Positions 62,619-64,000 of a DNA stretch of 64,000 bases are shown in pieces (within the stretch, counting starts at the first letter, position 1; each line of letters begins with the position of its first letter). The position numbers were made by a program, and so were the translations under genes. The notes under the pieces were generated by a model, which had not been told where the DNA came from, ran no database searches, and saw only the letters and a program-made list of their open reading frames with translations. The stretch is from Draconibacterium aestuarii (GTDB lineage: Bacteria > Bacteroidota > Bacteroidia > Bacteroidales > Prolixibacteraceae): assembly GCA_026671195.1 (NCBI GenBank), contig JAPOHD010000027.1:558001-622000 (forward strand), given 5' to 3'.

Positions 62619-62786
62619 ACTGATATATATCATTTAACTTTTTTATGCATATACTGATAGGTGTTTAGGAAGGGTATACCAGCAAAATTAAATGATGAAC
62701 ACAACTCGATTGATAGTTTGTAAGTGTTAGATGGTTGACATGTTTACAGTTTTTGTTTTAACTTTATAGCTTGTAACTTAATAATT

Positions 62787-63431
62787 ATGATCGCAAAGAG
62801 TATACCTGTTGTTATGTTGGTGCTTCTGGCTTTTTTTAATGTTCAGGCGCAATATCCGAAAGTTGAAAATAACCTCGATAAAAAAGTAAAATTATTTTTG
62901 GAAGAAAATGCTACCGATTGGCGGGATATGAATGTTCCTCTTTCGGATGGCAAAATTCTTTATGATATTATTGTGAAAAATGGATATACTTCCGCTGTCG
63001 AGATTGGAACATCAACCGGTCACTCGGCCATTTGGATTGCCTGGGCATTAAGTAAAACAGGCGGTAAATTGGTTACTATTGAAATAAACAAAGACCGTTA
63101 TTTGGAGGCCAAAGCCAATTTTAAAAAGGCTGGAGTTTCAAAATATATTGATGTACGCCTTGCCGATGCACACGATTTAGTTCCCAATTTAAAGGGGGAA
63201 TACGATTTTGTTTTTTGCGATGCAGATAAATATTGGTATAAAAATTACTTTATCGACATGGATCCTAAGCTAAAAGTTAGAGCTTGTTATACTGCACACA
63301 ACACAGCTTTGCATGTAAATGGTATTGGCGATTTTGTGGAGTATGTTAAAAGCCTGGATAATTATGAAACAACAATAAACCGGAGTAGTCGCTCGGGTAT
63401 TTCAATTAGCTACAAAAAGGCAAATAAATAA
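62787..63431 (+). CDS. Exported SAM-dependent O-methyltransferase-like protein
   Basis: 214 residues. A clear signal peptide MIAKSIPVVMLVLLAFFNVQ then AQYPK precedes a class I SAM methyltransferase domain: AVEIGTSTGHSAIWIAWALS (motif I, about residues 72-91), LVTIEINKDRYLEAKANFKK, VRLADAHDLVP, FVFCDADKYWYKNYF (the DADK-x-x-Y of caffeoyl-CoA/catechol O-methyltransferases). Fold and motifs are those of cytoplasmic O-methyltransferases, so export is odd because SAM is not normally available in the periplasm. A degenerate or moonlighting role is possible. The permease gene follows 5 bp downstream. Confidence 0.82.
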   Translation: MIAKSIPVVMLVLLAFFNVQAQYPKVENNLDKKVKLFLEENATDWRDMNVPLSDGKILYDIIVKNGYTSAVEIGTSTGHSAIWIAWALSKTGGKLVTIEINKDRYLEAKANFKKAGVSKYIDVRLADAHDLVPNLKGEYDFVFCDADKYWYKNYFIDMDPKLKVRACYTAHNTALHVNGIGDFVEYVKSLDNYETTINRSSRSGISISYKKANK

Positions 63432-63436
63432 TCTTA

Positions 63437-64000
63437 TTGGAGGTACTTAATAAAAAACTGGAGCGTAAACTTGGCTTGTTTCCGGTTACAAATATTGTAA
63501 TCGCCAATATTATTGGTGCCGGAATTTTTACAACCACCGGTTATCTAATGGAATTTTTAAATAATCCGATTTTAATGCTTTCGCTATGGGTGGCGGGTGG
63601 AATTATTGCTTTTTGCGGAGCCATAGCTTTTGGCGAACTTGGTGCAGCCTTTCCTGAAGCTGGTGGCGAGTATGTTTTTATAACAAAACTCTTCCATCCT
63701 TTGCCCGGTTTTTTAAGTGGTTGGTTGTCGTTAATTGTTGGTTTCTCGGCTCCAATTGCTGCTTCTGCTATTGGATTTAGTAAATATTTTATTTGGGCAT
63801 TTCCAAAATTTCAGGAAGCACTACTTTTAAATGAAATACTGAGTTCAGAACTTTTTAGCCAATTACTTGCCATTGTTATTATTGTGGCTTTTATTCTTAT
63901 TCATTCAAGGGGTGTTGTTTTCGGCGCAAAGGTGCAAAATGGCCTTACCATACTAAAAATACTTTTAGTGATAGGTTTAATAATTGTTGGTTTTACAGCT
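63437..64000 (+). CDS. Amino-acid permease, APC superfamily (partial, 3' end outside window)
   Basis: 188 codons visible. Helix 1 VTNIVIANIIGAGIFTTTGY has the G-A-G-I-F motif of the family, followed by LSLWVAGGIIAFCGAIAFGE, LGAAFPEAGGEYVFITKLFH, then FLSGWLSLIVGFSAPIAAS. It is an inner-membrane amino-acid importer or exchanger; substrate unknown. The start is uncertain: TTG at 63437 is the first codon compatible with the N-terminus (EVLNKKLERKLG), and a GGAGG just after it could be a ribosome site for an internal start. It follows the methyltransferase gene by 5 bp, suggesting one operon. Confidence 0.85.
   Translation, partial: MEVLNKKLERKLGLFPVTNIVIANIIGAGIFTTTGYLMEFLNNPILMLSLWVAGGIIAFCGAIAFGELGAAFPEAGGEYVFITKLFHPLPGFLSGWLSLIVGFSAPIAASAIGFSKYFIWAFPKFQEALLLNEILSSELFSQLLAIVIIVAFILIHSRGVVFGAKVQNGLTILKILLVIGLIIVGFTA

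Overview
The window reads as an AT-rich chromosome segment from a member of the Bacteroidota, probably of the Marinilabiliales/Prolixibacteraceae type. Reasons: promoters of the TAnnTTTG (-7) type; an ExbB/ExbD/ExbD operon; a glycine-lipid GlsA/GlsB pair; a NUDIX-type (NrtR/AraR-like) regulator; a dcw cluster without murF or ddl; and an FtsZ ending in a tail I associate with this phylum. The genus is inference. I see no prophage, insertion sequence or CRISPR array. Nearly everything is core chromosome, with two decayed gene remnants and several families of short intergenic repeats.

Left end (1-3.9 kb): the start of a truncated haemoglobin gene, two tandem paralogous exported TonB_C/TPR proteins, and a three-domain AraC-type regulator (DUF4242, degenerate nucleotide-cyclase fold, AraC HTH). 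The haemoglobin gene and both paralogues share one promoter-operator module: an A-tract element carrying CAAAA direct repeats 21 bp apart, then exactly 22 bp, then a TAnnTTTG box. This looks like an undescribed small regulon, with the adjacent AraC protein as the obvious candidate regulator.

4-18 kb: groES-groEL, NADP-type glutamate dehydrogenase, tatD-ansA, tRNA-Ser(GGA), an ExbB/membrane protein/ExbD/ExbD energy-transduction operon, a DEAD-box helicase, dprA, a small membrane protein, and aroB-aroA of the shikimate pathway.

18-43 kb: a mixed region with a GH20 hexosaminidase lipoprotein, tadA, aspS, two envelope proteins, an M16 protease lipoprotein, an AlkC-like glycosylase, an acyltransferase, a BASS transporter, alkaline phosphatase, small enzymes, a SPOR protein overlapping a PurF-type amidotransferase, and the glsA-glsB-NUDIX regulator group. 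Remnants of an HU-like gene and an FkbM-type methyltransferase gene lie between intact genes.

43.6-60.6 kb: a compact dcw operon, mraZ-rsmH-ftsL-ftsI-murE-mraY-murD-ftsW-murG-murC-ftsQ-ftsA-ftsZ1-ftsZ2-yqeY. It is preceded by four TGG boxes at exact 10-bp spacing that look like the MraZ operator. The notable feature is two complete, divergent ftsZ genes in tandem. The second has the usual tail; the first has a different C-terminus.

60.6-64 kb: an acidic small protein, a stand-alone MetH-activation-domain protein, a cyclophilin, a candidate small RNA of about 74 nt with its own promoter and terminator-like hairpin, an exported SAM-dependent methyltransferase, and the start of an amino-acid permease cut by the window edge.
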